From Atrichornis clamosus (Eukaryota; Chordata; Aves; Passeriformes; Menuridae), in the NCBI GenBank assembly GCA_013400975.1, contig WBMZ01014017.1:60515-124514 (forward strand): a stretch of DNA of 64,000 nt, read 5' to 3'. This document shows positions 1-14,400 of this stretch, in pieces. The translations under genes and the position numbers were made by a program. Numbering within the stretch: position 1 is the stretch's first letter; each line of letters opens with the position of its first letter. Below the pieces are notes generated by a model. It did no database searches. It was not told where the DNA came from and saw only the letters and a list, made by a program, of their open reading frames with translations.

Positions 1-1206
1 CTGGAGCAAAAGTAGAAGGGATGCCCCTTGGGCCTGCCTGCACTTAGCCTGGTGTGAGGTGGTTGGGTAGCCACATCTTAAGGAAGGGCAAGTCATGATC
101 TACTCTACTACAAAAAAATCCAGAAAGTGTTAGCAGATATATAATGTGGAGCAGAAGGGGAAAAATGGTTGAGCCCTGTCATCTCACTGACCAACTACGT
201 GGACTCAGCACATGATGAAATAAAAGGCTGGTTGCTACTCTGTGGTGGTTGTATCCAGGTTCCAAGGCCTGCTTCCACTGGCAAAAAGCTGCCATGAACT
301 TCAGCAGCATGCTCACAAGTAAGGATGTCAGGCAAGGGACGACTGCAGATCCCACTACCAGGTGCCATGCATGGTGGAGGTGTCATATGAGGTGCTGCAA
401 ATACCACACAGCTCCCATGGCTTAATTTGTGCTTGTGATCAATGGAATCAACTAATCCATGGTACTGTAGCTCCTGTTACCCAAGGTAACAACTTTAAAA
501 GTCCAAAGGGTGGGTCCTCCCCTATTTTCCATCAGCAAAGTGCTTTCCATTGAAGGCCATCATCGGTGTCTCCCTGTAGGAGCTGTGCTCGTGCTAGGTT
601 AGAGAGGAGGGCAGCTCTTCAGCTGTTACCTCAAGATATTTGGGCAATTGATTTAGGCAATTCCACAAAAACTTTCTTCCTGTGAAAAGGCTGTGTAGCT
701 GGGCCATCTGAATAATCTGGCCCTGGAGTATTCATAATTAATCCATATTTCCTGTTACCTCCCAGCCTTTTCCTGTGTTTAATCTGTTAATTAGAAGCAG
801 GTAATCAAGGTTATGTTGAAAAATTTGCAGCAACTGTTGCCCTCATACTTCCCGCTCTGTCCACCCACTCATCAGCAGAACTGTATCAGCAGAGATCCTG
901 AGCTTACCTTCCTAGGAACAGCTCTCAGGTGGGTAATGCCGCAGCAGTGTGGTGGTGATGCTTTTGAGTACAGGCATCAAGACAAGGTGCCTACCCCACA
1001 AGCAGTGTCGGTGGGGAATTTACAGTATTATCACCTGCCTCACAGTAACTCCCCTAGACTGACTCTTGATCCATAGTAGATTGAATGTAGCTCAGTGGAA
1101 GAGGGACTAGATCCCTTGTGTCATGACTGTGACATAGCATCATTTTTCCTCTTAACCTTGGTCCTGAAAGTTATCAACTGTTTCTCTTCTGTATTTTGGT
1201 TTACAG
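1..1206 (+). other. CELSR1 intron (3' part), no gene seen
   Basis: This is intronic sequence upstream of the first exon in the window. It ends in a pyrimidine-rich tract and TTTACAG at 1200-1206. No conserved coding segment or repeat is recognised on either strand. Confidence 0.7.
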
Positions 1207-1373
1207 CAATGCCTTCTCCTCAGCGTTTCAGTGGTGAAAGCATTATCATTTGGAGTGACCTTGACATTACCATCTCGGTGCCGTGGTACATCGGGCTGAT
1301 GTTCAGAACCCGGAAAGTCAATGGCATGCTAATGCAAGCCAATGCTGGGGCTGCATCCAAGATCAACATTCAG
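1207..1373 (+). CDS. CELSR1: CELSR1 exon E1: start of laminin-G 2
   Basis: The acceptor is TTTACAG and the donor is CAG/GTAAAA. The first two bases (CA) finish an Ala codon from the previous exon. It encodes [20 protein letters not shown] and on to NIQ, the first strands of the second laminin-G domain, which closely match the vertebrate CELSR1 sequence. 167 bp, ends in phase 0. Confidence 0.94.
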
Positions 1374-4300
1374 GTAAAAGCGTGGCTGCCTTTGGTTAGA
1401 AAAGAATTAATTCTCCTTCATCAGTGGATATGGCCAGATGAACTACATAGCTTCATCCACCCAACTAAATGCACTTCAATAAAAGTATATCATTACTTTA
1501 GCCTTTTACAAAGATCAAAAGATGAATGACCAAAATATATAAAAATCATATTAATTTTATTTTTTTAATTAGAGGTAGTAGTGTGAATTCATATAGGTGC
1601 AAAAAATATGTCTGTTGTTTTGGGTGAGTTTTGTCCATGCCTGAAGGTCCAAAGTTATACGAGAAGTTCTTGCAAGCATTCCTGTCTTTACTCTTTGGGC
1701 TTTTTTCCCTTTTGGGTTGTCTTAAGAAATGTTATCATTTTGCCTTCCGCCTCCTTCTGTATCAAATACAAATATGTAGCAAAAAAAGATGTGGCTTTTT
1801 TTTCGACAGATACTGAACAACTACGTGCAGTTTGAAGTGTACAGTGGCCTGAGCCAGGTTGCTAGTTTGAAGATGAGCCAGTCGCGAGTCAGTGATGGGG
1901 AATGGCATCATTTATTAATAGAGCTGAAGAGTGCAAAAGATGGTAAAGATCTCAAGTACCTCGCTGTCATGTCCTTGGACTACGGCATGTACCAGGTAAG
2001 GCAGGGTCATAACTTGACCACTAAGCGCTGCAGAAATGCTTTTAGGAGAAAGTAGGATGAAGGACTGTGGACAAATACTTGTGCTGTGAGACATGCTCTG
2101 CAGTGATTTGTGCCTAATCAATGATATTAATTTTTTAAGCCTAATGATAAGGTATCTTAAAGAAGTCTGTAAAAATACTCGTTCCGATGTCTGGCTCCTC
2201 ACTGCTTTGGTATTTTTTCTCTAATCTACTGTCAGTTACTGCTTGACTCCATCACTACAGAAAGCAGGCTGTCTGTGTCATGGAGGATGATAGTGCTTCT
2301 TATCAGCTGTCTTTTTCCTCACAGAGCACTGTGCAGATTGGAAATCAACTACCTGGACTGAAAATGAAAAGCATCATTGTGGGAGGTGTCTCTGGAGACC
2401 AAGTCTCTGTTCAGCAGGGATTTTATGGATGTATGCAGGTATGAAATGAAAAGTGTAGCAATAAATTTTGAACTAATGACAAAACACCCAGGTGAAAATG
2501 TGCATGTTTGTTTTTCATCCATCCCCAAACATTTCTGTTTCCTCTATAAAAAATATATAAGAATCAAAATATTAAAGTCTACCCACTTTTTCAGGTGCAA
2601 ATCTGATTGCACAGGGCAACAACATTTGAAAAAACAGTCTGGATTTGGCTCATCAGATGATTTCTTTAAAGTGTAGCCTTATCAATTGATGAAAATAGTG
2701 AAACACGTAATGCTGTACCCTGAATGAAGACTCTAATTCAAAAATATTTGTCTTTTGTCACCAGGGAGTAAGAATGGGAGAGACATCTACAAATATAGCG
2801 ACACTCAACATGAAACAGGCTATCAAGATTAACGTGAGGGAGGGCTGCGAAGTGGATAACCCTTGTGACTCCAACCCGTGTCCCCAGCACAGCTATTGCA
2901 GTGATGACTGGGACAGCTACTCCTGTGTCTGTGATCCAGGTAACCTGCTGACCACTCCCCACACTCATCCAGGAGCTGGATCACACCTTCGTGCACTCAT
3001 CAGAAGCAGCACAGCGCAGCAGCAGCAGCATGCTGGCAAAGTGCTTATCTTCTGATTCTTCCCCTTTCAATCACTATTATTCTTCTCACTCTTACTGTAG
3101 CACCCTGGAAGCTGCAGTCATGGGCTAAGGATCTAGGCAACATATCCACTAAACAGAAAGACAGTCTCTCTGGTCCAAAGGACTCCTTCTGTACATCTCC
3201 CCTTTTCTTTTCCTGTTTTTTCTTTCTTTTTCTTTCTCTGCCTTTTCTGCTGTTGAATTTCAGTGTCTCACTCTGCATTCTAATCAAGATACTTTGAATG
3301 TTTTCTCTGTTTTGGAGCATGTAGCCAGCACATGCTGTCAGCACCCAGCACAGTCACCTCCTAGACATGCAGTGAGAGAATACAAAACTATTTGTAGCAC
3401 ATGCCCTGAATATAAAACTGGGAACCAAAGGCACAAGGTTGCCTCAAGCATGGTAACAGACTATCAAAAAGAATGGCTTACTATCATTTTGGCTGAGAGA
3501 GAAAAGAGTACTTTATTTCTGACAGTATCTCAGAGGGAATCTACTGATTACTGAATATGTGTTGTTACTGTATAAGCTTAAGAAAGACAGTCTTTTGGAG
3601 ACATGCAAATCATAAATTACAATGGTCACTGCAATTTTCTGACCTTGTCTCCCCAGGGTACTTTGGGAGAGACTGTGTTGACGTCTGTAACTTGAATCCA
3701 TGTGAGCATGTCTCCACATGTGTGCACAAACCTAGCTCATCTCATGGCTATACCTGTGAATGTGGACAAAGCTACTATGGACAGTACTGCGAAAGCAAGT
3801 AAGAGAATTATTTTGTTCTTGGTTTCTTGATCCTTCCAGGTAGCTCCTCTTCTAATGCAGCAGTCCTCCCACTTCCAGTTCTGCTTCAGCTAACTTTCCT
3901 GTTACAATTTGAGTGATATTTTAGGCTCCTTGCCTTCTGGCGTTCCTGAGCTCTTCCCAGAAACTAGACAAACTTCTGTATTATTCAGGAGCTGGTTTTC
4001 TTCATCAGCAGCTCAGGGGCTCAACTGGTTGTGCTGTGTTGCACAGCACTGCATCTCACCTGTACGTTGTGGTGGGCTTGGTCTGGGTTTGCTCTGCATC
4101 TCTCCTCCAGTCCCACCAGCACACAGAGCGATGCACCCAGTTTGGTGGCCTGTAGCCAGATAAAATTGCTTTGCAGTTTGGGTCCAGTCCCTGGGCTGGC
4201 AAAAAAACATCTCTTCTGGACAGTCTGGGAAGCCTATGTCTGTTGCTTTGTGGGAGAAACGTGCTGATTTCTCCCTCATCAGCAGCTTCCTTGTCTCAGA

Positions 4301-5397
4301 TAGGCATTCAGCAACTGGAGTTATCCCAGAGGCGGCACTTTGATTTACTGTAATATGGGCCATTCATGATGTGCAAATGAAGTGCATTTGTCTGCCATTT
4401 AGGAATAGCTCATGTGATGTTTCCTTCCCTTTGAAAACTGCAAGCTTCTTCCTCTGCCTTTTGTTGTGTGGGCTTGCAAATGTTGGCCGTGCGGTTGCCA
4501 GATTTGTCTTTCATTCCTCTGGATTAGCGACACAGAGACATTGTCCCTTGTCATTATCTCTTGACGTTGTGTCAAGTGCAATTGTGGTTTTCATATTCTA
4601 AAGCATAGAAGTACAAACCTGGCAATTACTGTAAACAAAATTGGTAGTGATCTTCGAAGAAACAGATGCAACTAGTTTTCTTTCCTAGAATGAGCAGCAG
4701 GGAGGGGATTCCTTGTGCATTATGCTTATCCCAGTCTCAGCAGCGTTGCACTTCAGGCTATTGCTTGACAGACTCCCAGCTGTCAGAGAACCAAGTTGCC
4801 TTCCCAGAAGTGCCTTTGCCAGAACTAGTGGTGGAACATCTGTGGGGTAACCAGCTCAGAAGCTCACCCAGAAGAAATAACATCAGTGAGAATGAGGGTT
4901 GTGCTTCAGCAGAGGTGGCCTTTGGCTTGCTATACAGCTTTCAATGAGCTGTGCATCTGCACTCAGTCTCATACTCTGAATCATAGTCTTTTATTCACAG
5001 TCCAGATCAAAGCTGCCACCCTTTCCTCTTCCATGTCCCCAACTATGTGTCCTCTGCTTTCCCTCTGGCAGACCAGGGGTTTTCAGACCCTGTAGTGAAC
5101 TGTCTGAGAATGCCAGGTCGGCTGTTCTTAGTAGGGTGAGCTTGCAGCCAGCTTTGCACCTGAGCTGGGGTCCCTGCAGGCTGGACAAGAAGCCCTGCCA
5201 CCCACAGCCAGGCTGGGACAGGAATTCGTGGGGATGAGGAGTGGGATACAAAGTCTTGAGGAGCTGCACCCCAAGGCAGTTTGTGACGGCATGTAAACCA
5301 CGTCACAGGCTCAGTGCCACCTGCACTTGAAAATATTTACAGAAGCTTTCCCTCTAGGGTTTCATAGCACTGATATTCTAAATTTTCCTGTATTACA

Positions 5398-5437
<40 letters not shown>

Positions 5438-8400
5438 GTATTGATTGTGGCTGAGATATATTACTCTCTATAGTCTGATAGAGCTGAGTGTGGATTTGGC
5501 CCAAAGCTCTTTTTTTCACACTTTTTAAGAGGAAACTTAAAATAACTTTCTTTCAATTTGATTTTCTTTCATAGGATTGACTTGCCTTGTCCCAGAGGTT
5601 GGTGGGGAAATCCCATCTGTGGCCCATGTAATTGTGAGACTAGTAAAGGGTTTGATTCTGATTGCAATAAGACCAATGGAGAATGCCACTGCAAGGTAAG
5701 CAAAAGAAACCAGTCTTAAATCAAAATTTCTTTAGTTTAAAAAGTAACCTTACCACTAATAATTACAAGTATCTGAGACAATGTACACACGGTTGTGCTT
5801 TGTATCATACGTATACATATGTGCACATGGAGTTAATCATTACCCAAAATATTTTGTTGGCACCACCCTTCTCCAAATCATACTGTGCAGCTCTTATCTT
5901 ATTTGTATTTGGAAAACTGAACCGAGAGGATGAAAGCCTGGCTCTGATCTCTGAAGTGCAGCCTGGTTTATCAGGGGAGATCAGACTGGGGTGCAGAGGA
6001 GTGTCAGTGGGGTTTTGTGTATCACAAGTGAGTAACAGCCATGAAACAGCTTGGGCCAGCTGGGTGAAGCTCTCCGCTGTGCAATGGCCAGCAAAAGACC
6101 TGGCAGCTGGGGAGAGGTAAAGAATATGAGAGGCTAAATGCTTTCCTCAGTGCCATCTCTGACGGGTTGTCCATGGACAGGCAGGGACAGATGGGGAACA
6201 TGGGAGGGGAGGCACCTCATCATGAAGGTTTTACAAAGGACTTCTCACACACAATAGGTTTTACAACTGACTTGAATGACATCAGAGGAGCTGGGCCTGT
6301 GCAGGCTGGCGGCTGTGAATCTGGCCCCCCCGCTCCTTTCCAGAATGCCAGCAGGACACACAGCAACTGTTGCATTAAATGGAGTCAGTGGGGTGCCAGC
6401 TCCACGCTCTTGTGCAACCGCTTAAGGCCTCAGATCAAAAGCACGTACAGAGGCGATTTGAATATGTGATCAATTCTTGCTCTCCACCCTCTACATGAAA
6501 CACAAGTGGACAGTGCAGGAGGTTTCCTTAGTGGCTCATTCATGTCATACAAGAGTGGAATTACAAAGCTGAGAAAACTGTAAAACCTCCAAGAATTTGT
6601 TTGGTGGTCATTGGCAGCAAGTGCCCAAGGAGTAACATGGGCTCTCTGACCCCACGGCAAATGGCAGTGCCAACCCCGGGTCCCTGTGGCACAGGACAGC
6701 CCTGGCGCCCGGTTCCATCCCTGCTTGCCTGGGCTAACGCAGCACACTGCCCAAAGCTACCAGGTTTTCTGATAATAGTAATCTAACTTTTACCTGTGCT
6801 TTGCAAAATTAGTCCTTTTATGATGCACATGCTGCCAGAGCAGGATTTCAGAAATGTAAGCAATTTGGAGTATTAGTCAAATACCTTGTGTCTATCATTT
6901 TGGTTTTTCTAGGCAAATTACTACAGGCCCCAAAGCAGTGACACCTGCTACCCCTGTGACTGCTTCCCATCTGGCTCCCACACTCGCACCTGCGACATGG
7001 AGACGGGACAATGTCCTTGCAAACCCGGCGTCATAGGGCGGCAGTGCAACCGCTGCGACAACCCGTTTGCAGAAGTCACTGTAAGGGGCTGTGAAGGTAC
7101 GTCCTGCCCAGCCCGTGCTGCCCACCAGCCAGGCTGCAGCAGCGGGGTCAGAGCCGCGGGCCGCAGGCAGATGGGGGACACCGCGGTGGGCGTGCAGATG
7201 CGTCCTGGGGCGCGCGTGAATCCGGCAGGATGGCTCCGGCAGCGGGGGCAATGGGGGCTGCAGCAGCTTAAACATGCACCTGTCTCCTAAGTCTGTGCCA
7301 GTATGACTCTCGGGGGCTGGGGAAAAGGAAAAAAAGCTCTTACCTCTTTAATTTTCCTCAAGTGGAAATATAGCAAGCTGGGGCGGAGTGTTGGGGAGCA
7401 ACACACTAACAGCAATTTTCCTTTAAACCTGAATTCATCTGCCAGTGCAGCACTGTATTGCTGAGCTGCAGCAGAAGAGTCAGGTGAGAACCCTTGCACC
7501 TTCTGCCCACAGAGGTTGTGTTGTGCACCTCGTGCACTCTGCCTTTCTTCCCCATCTTGCCCATCCTGCCTTTCCTCTCACCCACCCAACCTCCTCCTGT
7601 GATCAGCACAAAGCTGCTGCAGCAGCCGTCTCGCCACAGTGTGTGGGTGAAATGAAGGAGAAATGTTTTCCCACAATAAAGGAGCACGCAGAGATAGGCA
7701 GAGCCAAAATCCAGAGCCCCATAATCATCCTGAACTCTCCTCTGCCTGTACCAGTCTGCCCAATCTGCTGGATAAGGAGCAGCTGATGGGTTACAGCTTG
7801 GAAGGCACTGCAGAGGACAGGTATCCTGACAGGGCTTGGGAATTACAGAAAGGTCCTTTGGGCAGGTTGAAATGTGTCGTCGTTGTGATTTTTATCTCAT
7901 CAGAAAAATTGCGTCATTTCTTTTTCTGCTTTCAGTAATTTATAATGGCTGTCCCAAAGCTTTTGAGGCTGGTATTTGGTGGCCACAGACCAAGTTTGGC
8001 CAGCCAGCTGCTGTGCCATGTCCTAAGGGCTCAGTGGGTAAGTTCCTTGGGTAAATCATTACCTACTTTATCTACATGCCTGTTTAAAGGGAAAAAAAAG
8101 AAAAAAGAAAAAATTGTGTACATAGGGAATGGCATTAATTGTTTGGGTCTAGAGGCTGCAGCATAGCACATGCATATTATGAGCAGAAAAGTGTAGCTAG
8201 CTGAGATGAAAGAACTGCTAAAATTCACTTGGAATAGGAGCAATAAATAAATACAAAAGTGCAGCAGATAAACTTGTACAAAGAACAGAAATGTTCTATT
8301 TTCAAAAAAGTGCAGTCCAATTTTCTATTTATCAAATAATTCTTACATATGTAGCTTTTAGTTTCTAGTGGCTTGTAGATGTTCTTCAGTGATACAGCTC

Positions 8401-11400
8401 CTCTGGGCAAAGATAAAATTAGGAAAATCATATACCTGATGACGGCTTTACTAGAGTTGCAGGCTGCTAAAGCTAAACTTTGCAACAGAATTTGCTTTTT
8501 TCCACCTAATATCTTTTCTCTAACCCATAAGTGAAACAGCTGAAAAACACCTTTTATAAGGCATGTGAGCTGGGTTGTTTTGTACAACAGGCAAATGACA
8601 ATCTGCTTTTTCTTACATGTCCCTGAAAACATGTACCAGATTTTTGAAAACAGAGTTCCCTGTCGTTTCCAAAGGCTGTTCTGTGGGAAATGAAACCTCT
8701 GTCTCAGTTCTGGGCCTGGTAACTCTCTGCTGTGAGTGCTCCTCAGGCTCAGTGAGTTATAAATAGTTATGTGACTGCCCCAAACATTTCTGGGGGAAGG
8801 CCACTGCCTGTAGGTGTGCAGAAGGTTTGTCCACCAAGCTCCTGTTCTAAAGATTTTAGGAGATAAAATTGATCTTTCTGTTTTCACATGAAGAGTATTT
8901 ACATTATTGTAGTATAAAGTTGTATTGAAGTTGTATTACAGTATAAAGTTGAATTAAAATAAATTTCCTGCACTGTCCTTGTGGTTGATCCCAGTGTCTC
9001 TTCTAGCAAATAGACTAGCAGGCAAGGTTGCTTATAGGAACTGCATATTCTAAGTAAATTTTACAGAATATTTGGAAAAAGTAAGCTTTATAATAATGAA
9101 TATTCAGACTAAGAACCTGAGGCTTAATTGTATTCACCTAATCATAGAAGAGAAATAATATCATTACAGTAAAATTAATTATAATTCTTATTTAGATATT
9201 GGTAATTAAATGACTTAGACACATGCAGTGTGTTATGTGCAAATTAACTAGCACAAATGTAAATTTTGAATTTGAAAACTTGCAATTCGTGGTAAAGGAT
9301 CTACAGCCAAGAATCACATTTCAAAATAATTTGACAAATACTACAAAATATAATAGGCTAAATTAAACAGTTAGCTGTTCACAGTCCATTTACAAGTGGC
9401 AGAAAGGCAATTATGCAAGTTGGCTGAAGTGTTTAGCACATGCAGCATGCCAAGGTGCTGGTACGTGTTGACGTGAAAACAGCATTTGTTCAGGTCTTCC
9501 TATATAGGCTGTTGCACAGAAGTCTGAGCAGGGATTGGTTTTCAGGAATACTTAGGAAGTGCATATTATGCAAGTATTCTCATATTTGGTATAAATAAAT
9601 GAGTGAATTATTTGAGAACATTAGGGCAGTGAGGCTGAGAGCAGTTGGGCAGAGCTTGAAGCTTGACTTTTCTGCAAAGCCTGGGGAAAGTGATTCATGA
9701 AGATTAGTAGCCTTTAACTTTTTTCCTGACAGAAATCCCTAGTTTGGAAATTGAAATACACACGTAGCTCTAAGAAACTTGAAAATGTAGGGAATCTGAA
9801 AGTTTAGGATAGTTGAAATCTGTGAATATTAATCCAGCACAATTTAGAACATATTTGCCATTGACTCTTTGTTTCCTTCAGGAAACGCCGTTCGCCATTG
9901 TAACATTGAGAAGGGCTGGCTGCCTCCTGAGCTTTTCAACTGCACCACCAACACTTTTGTGGATCTAAAAATCATGGTAAACTGTGTTTTCTAAGTTTTC
10001 CTTTTATTTTGTAAATAATCATCAGTTCGTACTCCAGTTGGATATCCCTGCACCCAGTCTTTTAACTGAGTTCTTGAACGTCCTCATTTTCCATTCGGAC
10101 CCTTGTGCTTTTCTGGCTCTCAGTTACATTTGCCATTGAGTTTTATTGCCAATCCTTTCTCATGACAAGCAAGATTTTGACCAAAATGTTTTGTGCCAGA
10201 AATCCCTAAATAATGATTGTCTTTGTAACTAGAATGACAAAAAATTTTTTAAATACATCATTGGGTTTTTTCCTTCTTGTCTTATTCAGAATGAGAAATT
10301 ACACCACAATGAGAGCAAGTTGGATGGAGGCAAAACCATCCGGATTGTGAGAGCTCTGCAGAACGCCACCAAATACACACACAGCTTGTATGGCAACGAC
10401 GTGAGGACAGCTTACCAGATGATGATCCGGGTCCTCCAGTATGAGAGCCAGCAGCAAGGGTTTGACTTAGCAGCCACAAGGGACATGGAATTCAATGAGG
10501 TAAGAGAACTACTATATGCTGTGCTGAGCCCTTACAGTTTACCTTAAAAGTTAGATAGCAAAGGGTATTAAATTTGTCTTTGACCAAGGTGAAGTGCATA
10601 TCATGTAATTGCTTAATCTGTTCCACAAATTAGCCAGTCGTCTCAATTTAGAATGGAAAGTTGGTTATGCGTGTGTGGATGTATACATATGTGTGTGTAA
10701 AATAATTATAATAGAAAGTGCTCATCTAATAAATACCATCATAGTAACAGCCAAAAGCAATATTCCTGATATGAAAAAAAATCCTCAAGTTAATGTGTTA
10801 TTCCTGGCTAAAATAGTTTTGTGTACTGCATTTATTTTTGCGGTAAAACAAGCCTAATATGATCAGGTTCATTTAAATGTGCAGTGAACTAAGTCTGAGC
10901 CAGTTACTGACTCTGAAGTTTCCTCTAATCCAGTTTGAAAACACTTGAGCCATGAGTTGGTACATTGAAAGACAATCCATATCATATTAACATTTTAAAG
11001 CACATACTGAAATGCATGCCAGAGAGCTTCTGCTACTCAGAGCATTCATGAAAGACCCAGTTATTACCCAAGACCTGACCAGGTCTAGAGAACAAGCTGT
11101 AGCACCCTCCCCATCTGTGAAAACAAGTAGTTGTGGTGGAAAAATGTGAAATGTGGAGCAAGTTGTGATTTTTCTGTAGTCTGAAAATGTGAAGGCTGGA
11201 TGATCCATGTCAAGCTCGTAGAGCTTTCCTCAATCCTGTGTGTGCTGCTGCAAGTGCTCTCCACTCTTGCCAATACTATTTCCAAAATCCCAACCACGGC
11301 ACAATGCAGAGTCCAAGCTAAAACACCCTTCTGGATCTGTGCTAGCCAAGCCCAGAGCTTGGACACCAGCATAGTCACACTGGAATGACCCTCCATGGGC

Positions 11401-14400
11401 CAAGACTGGCATCTGTGCTGGCCAGAGGTCATCTGTCTCCCTTTGAAGGTGTGCTGCACCCAGGCCACTGCTCACAATATTCCAGGAGGACCAGCCAGGT
11501 CAGGCAGACTTTGGGGTGAACTTGGAGAACCTGTGCTAGACCAGTCTGCACCAGGAGAGGATGTCTCTGGGGAGTTAGGACCAGGAAGAAACGTGTCTGA
11601 CAAAATTCCTCAGTGTCTTGGGCTGTACCATCATCAGGCAGTGGAAAACTTCTGAAACGTTTTACATATCAGATGCACCAGATTTTAAGAGATTCAACTT
11701 TTTCTTTCCTGTGGGCTGTGAAGTGGACAAATTTCCCCATTCAGATCTTGAGAAGGAACTTCATTCTTAGCATGCGTTGTTAGGTAGAAATAAGAACAAT
11801 AAGCCAAAAAAATGGTTTGGAAACCTCTGCTTTAATTTATTATTCTCTGCACTTGGCACAGAAATTAATATAGATGATGTTTTCAAAAACTCCCTAAATA
11901 TTTTAGTATAGGTCAGGAATTTGAAAACTAATGAGTACAGCTCATGAGAAAAAGGATGTAACATCCTAGACTGAGGAAGCGCAAGGGGAGGAGGAATTTT
12001 TTTTTTTTTTATAGTGCCAGGTAGAAGCCTGAAAAATAGATAATAAAAACCCATAAATAATGTTCACAAACACAGAGGAGGCCTGGTACCAAGTACATGT
12101 GTCTCCTGCATTCCTGGGAGCCATGTTGTGCTTCTCACCCTAGGTAAAGGTGGTCATAATGGGAGTCTCTTTTAGCTCGGATACATGCTTGCAGACTCCT
12201 CAGACAACACATAGAGGATATAACTCCTTCTAAATGAAGTCTAAATATTTGTCTTGGCTATTGTAGAGCTTGAGATGATTAATTCCTACCATCATTTACA
12301 CAAATTTTAACTTAGTTAGGAATTAGGTTTTGTACAACAACATATTTCATACGTTCACAGAGATTAAAAACTTCTTAGCACCTTTCCCATTTAAGCCATT
12401 TAACACTCTCTTCTGGGGTCAGTCTCCTTCCATTCAGCCTGAGGGTCTCTTTGCATATTCTTCTATGAAAGGGCAGAAGGGGCAGGTCCTCAGAAAGAAC
12501 TTCCTTGTTAATACTATTTGTAAGCAACATACACATGGGGAGACACTAACATGATTTAAGTTTTCTTACACATTTTCAAGTCTGTGTATGCAAGTTAATA
12601 CTCACTCTTATCATTCTTCACCATATAAGTTGTCTTCATTATCCAGGGGAAAACATAGTAAAAGAAAAAATTAAAAGAGGAAGTGATATTGCTATGCTTG
12701 GCTTTCATTTTTAACCAAACACATTATTTTAATTTCTGTGGGGAAGTTCTTCAGTGTACCGACTAAGAGCTGTGCTTTTCGTGTGTCTTATCTCTCAGAA
12801 ACAAAGAAAACATTGTTAGGTTTTCCTCCTGCATTTTCTTGCTAAGTTTTCTTTCATTAGGGGAAAGAAACTAGGCAGTTCTCTTACAGTCTCCAATTTT
12901 GGCTTACTTTGCTCATAAAAAGTTTGGAGGGATTTGCTTTACATAACAAAAAAACCTCAGGGTGAGTAACTGGTGAACATGCCTGCATTAAAATATTTCA
13001 TTTTACACTCACCTGAGGCAGTCAGGCCAATCGTTTGCAATATTCCTCACTTGAAATCCAGCACTTTCTTTGCTTCATAATTTTGGCTTGTACTTTATTT
13101 ATCAGAATATTATCAAAGTGGGCAGTGCTTTACTGGACCCCAGCAACAAGGAGCACTGGGAGCAAATTCAGCGAACGGAGGGTGGCACCGCTCACCTGCT
13201 CAGGCACTATGAGGAGTATTTCAACAACGTGGCCCAGAACATGAAGAAAACCTACATGAGACCTTTTGTCATTGTTACCACTAACATGAGTGAGTATCTG
13301 TGTTGAAAACTGCCTTTTTTTTGAGTCTTAAAAATGTGCTGTATAGAGGTACTAGTTGTTTCAGTAGTACCCACTGAGGAAAATCATTGCATTGTTTTCT
13401 AATCCACTGAGCCTTGATCCATATCTTTCAGTTGCCATGGGGGTCTCCTGGGAGATGCCTGTTTTCCCTCTGGGCCATGCCACTGCTCCATGTGGAATTT
13501 TGTTGCAATCACAGTAGTATAGAGATAGTAGGAAGGAGTAAGTTTGTAAACAAAGGTAATGCCTTTCAAGACCAATTAATACGGTTGAATGTAACAGATC
13601 TCATTTTTAAGGAATCACACCAACACCACCTGAAGAATTACTGCAGTACAAAAAAAGTAACCCTACTATTGATTTTATTGCATATTATTGATCTTATTAG
13701 CATAGGGATGGACTGCCCAGGGAGGTGGTAGTGTTACCATCCCTGGAAGTGTTCAAGAAACAACTGCATGTAGCACTTAGTTCTATGGTCTAGTTGATAG
13801 GGTGATGATCAGTCAAAGGCTGGACTCAATGATTTATAGGTCTTTTCCATTCTAGATGGTTCTGTGATTATACCTCTGGTTTTCACATGCCTTCCTAGCC
13901 TGGAACCTATCCAGAAAATCACCATCTGAAGAAATTCTTGTACTGAAAGGCATTTTTGCAGAATAACCAATGCAGGCCTTCAAACACCCTCCCAGTCTTG
14001 CAAAACCCATAATCAGAGCAAAATCCATGGGATCCAAAATATCCAGAATGGGTCTAAACTGAGAAGTAAAATCAGACATACCAAAACACCATCCCCACCT
14101 ATCACAGGAAATGTCTCCTCTGACAAGCAATAGCAGCTCCAGCACTTGCAGGACTGTGATGTATTTCACAGATGTCCCTGTGCTACTTGTGCAAGTGAAG
14201 CACAGCAACCACAGCCTGGGCAGCTTCTTTCCCCATTTTCTCCCCTGCCCTCTCTATTTCATTTTCTTCCCAGCTGCAAACAGTCTGAGCTGATGGAGTG
14301 TTGGTGATAGTCCTGCTCTGAGCAGGAGGTGACATGGAGCTGGGTGACCTTCAGAGGTCCCTCCCAAGCAGCACTGCTATCTGTTTTTTCTCAGAGGTGC

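Noticed and set aside
8225..8887. 220-codon open frame on the minus strand
   Set aside because: It lies wholly inside a CELSR1 intron, has no domain, splice partner or plausible promoter, and shows low-complexity composition. Treated as chance.
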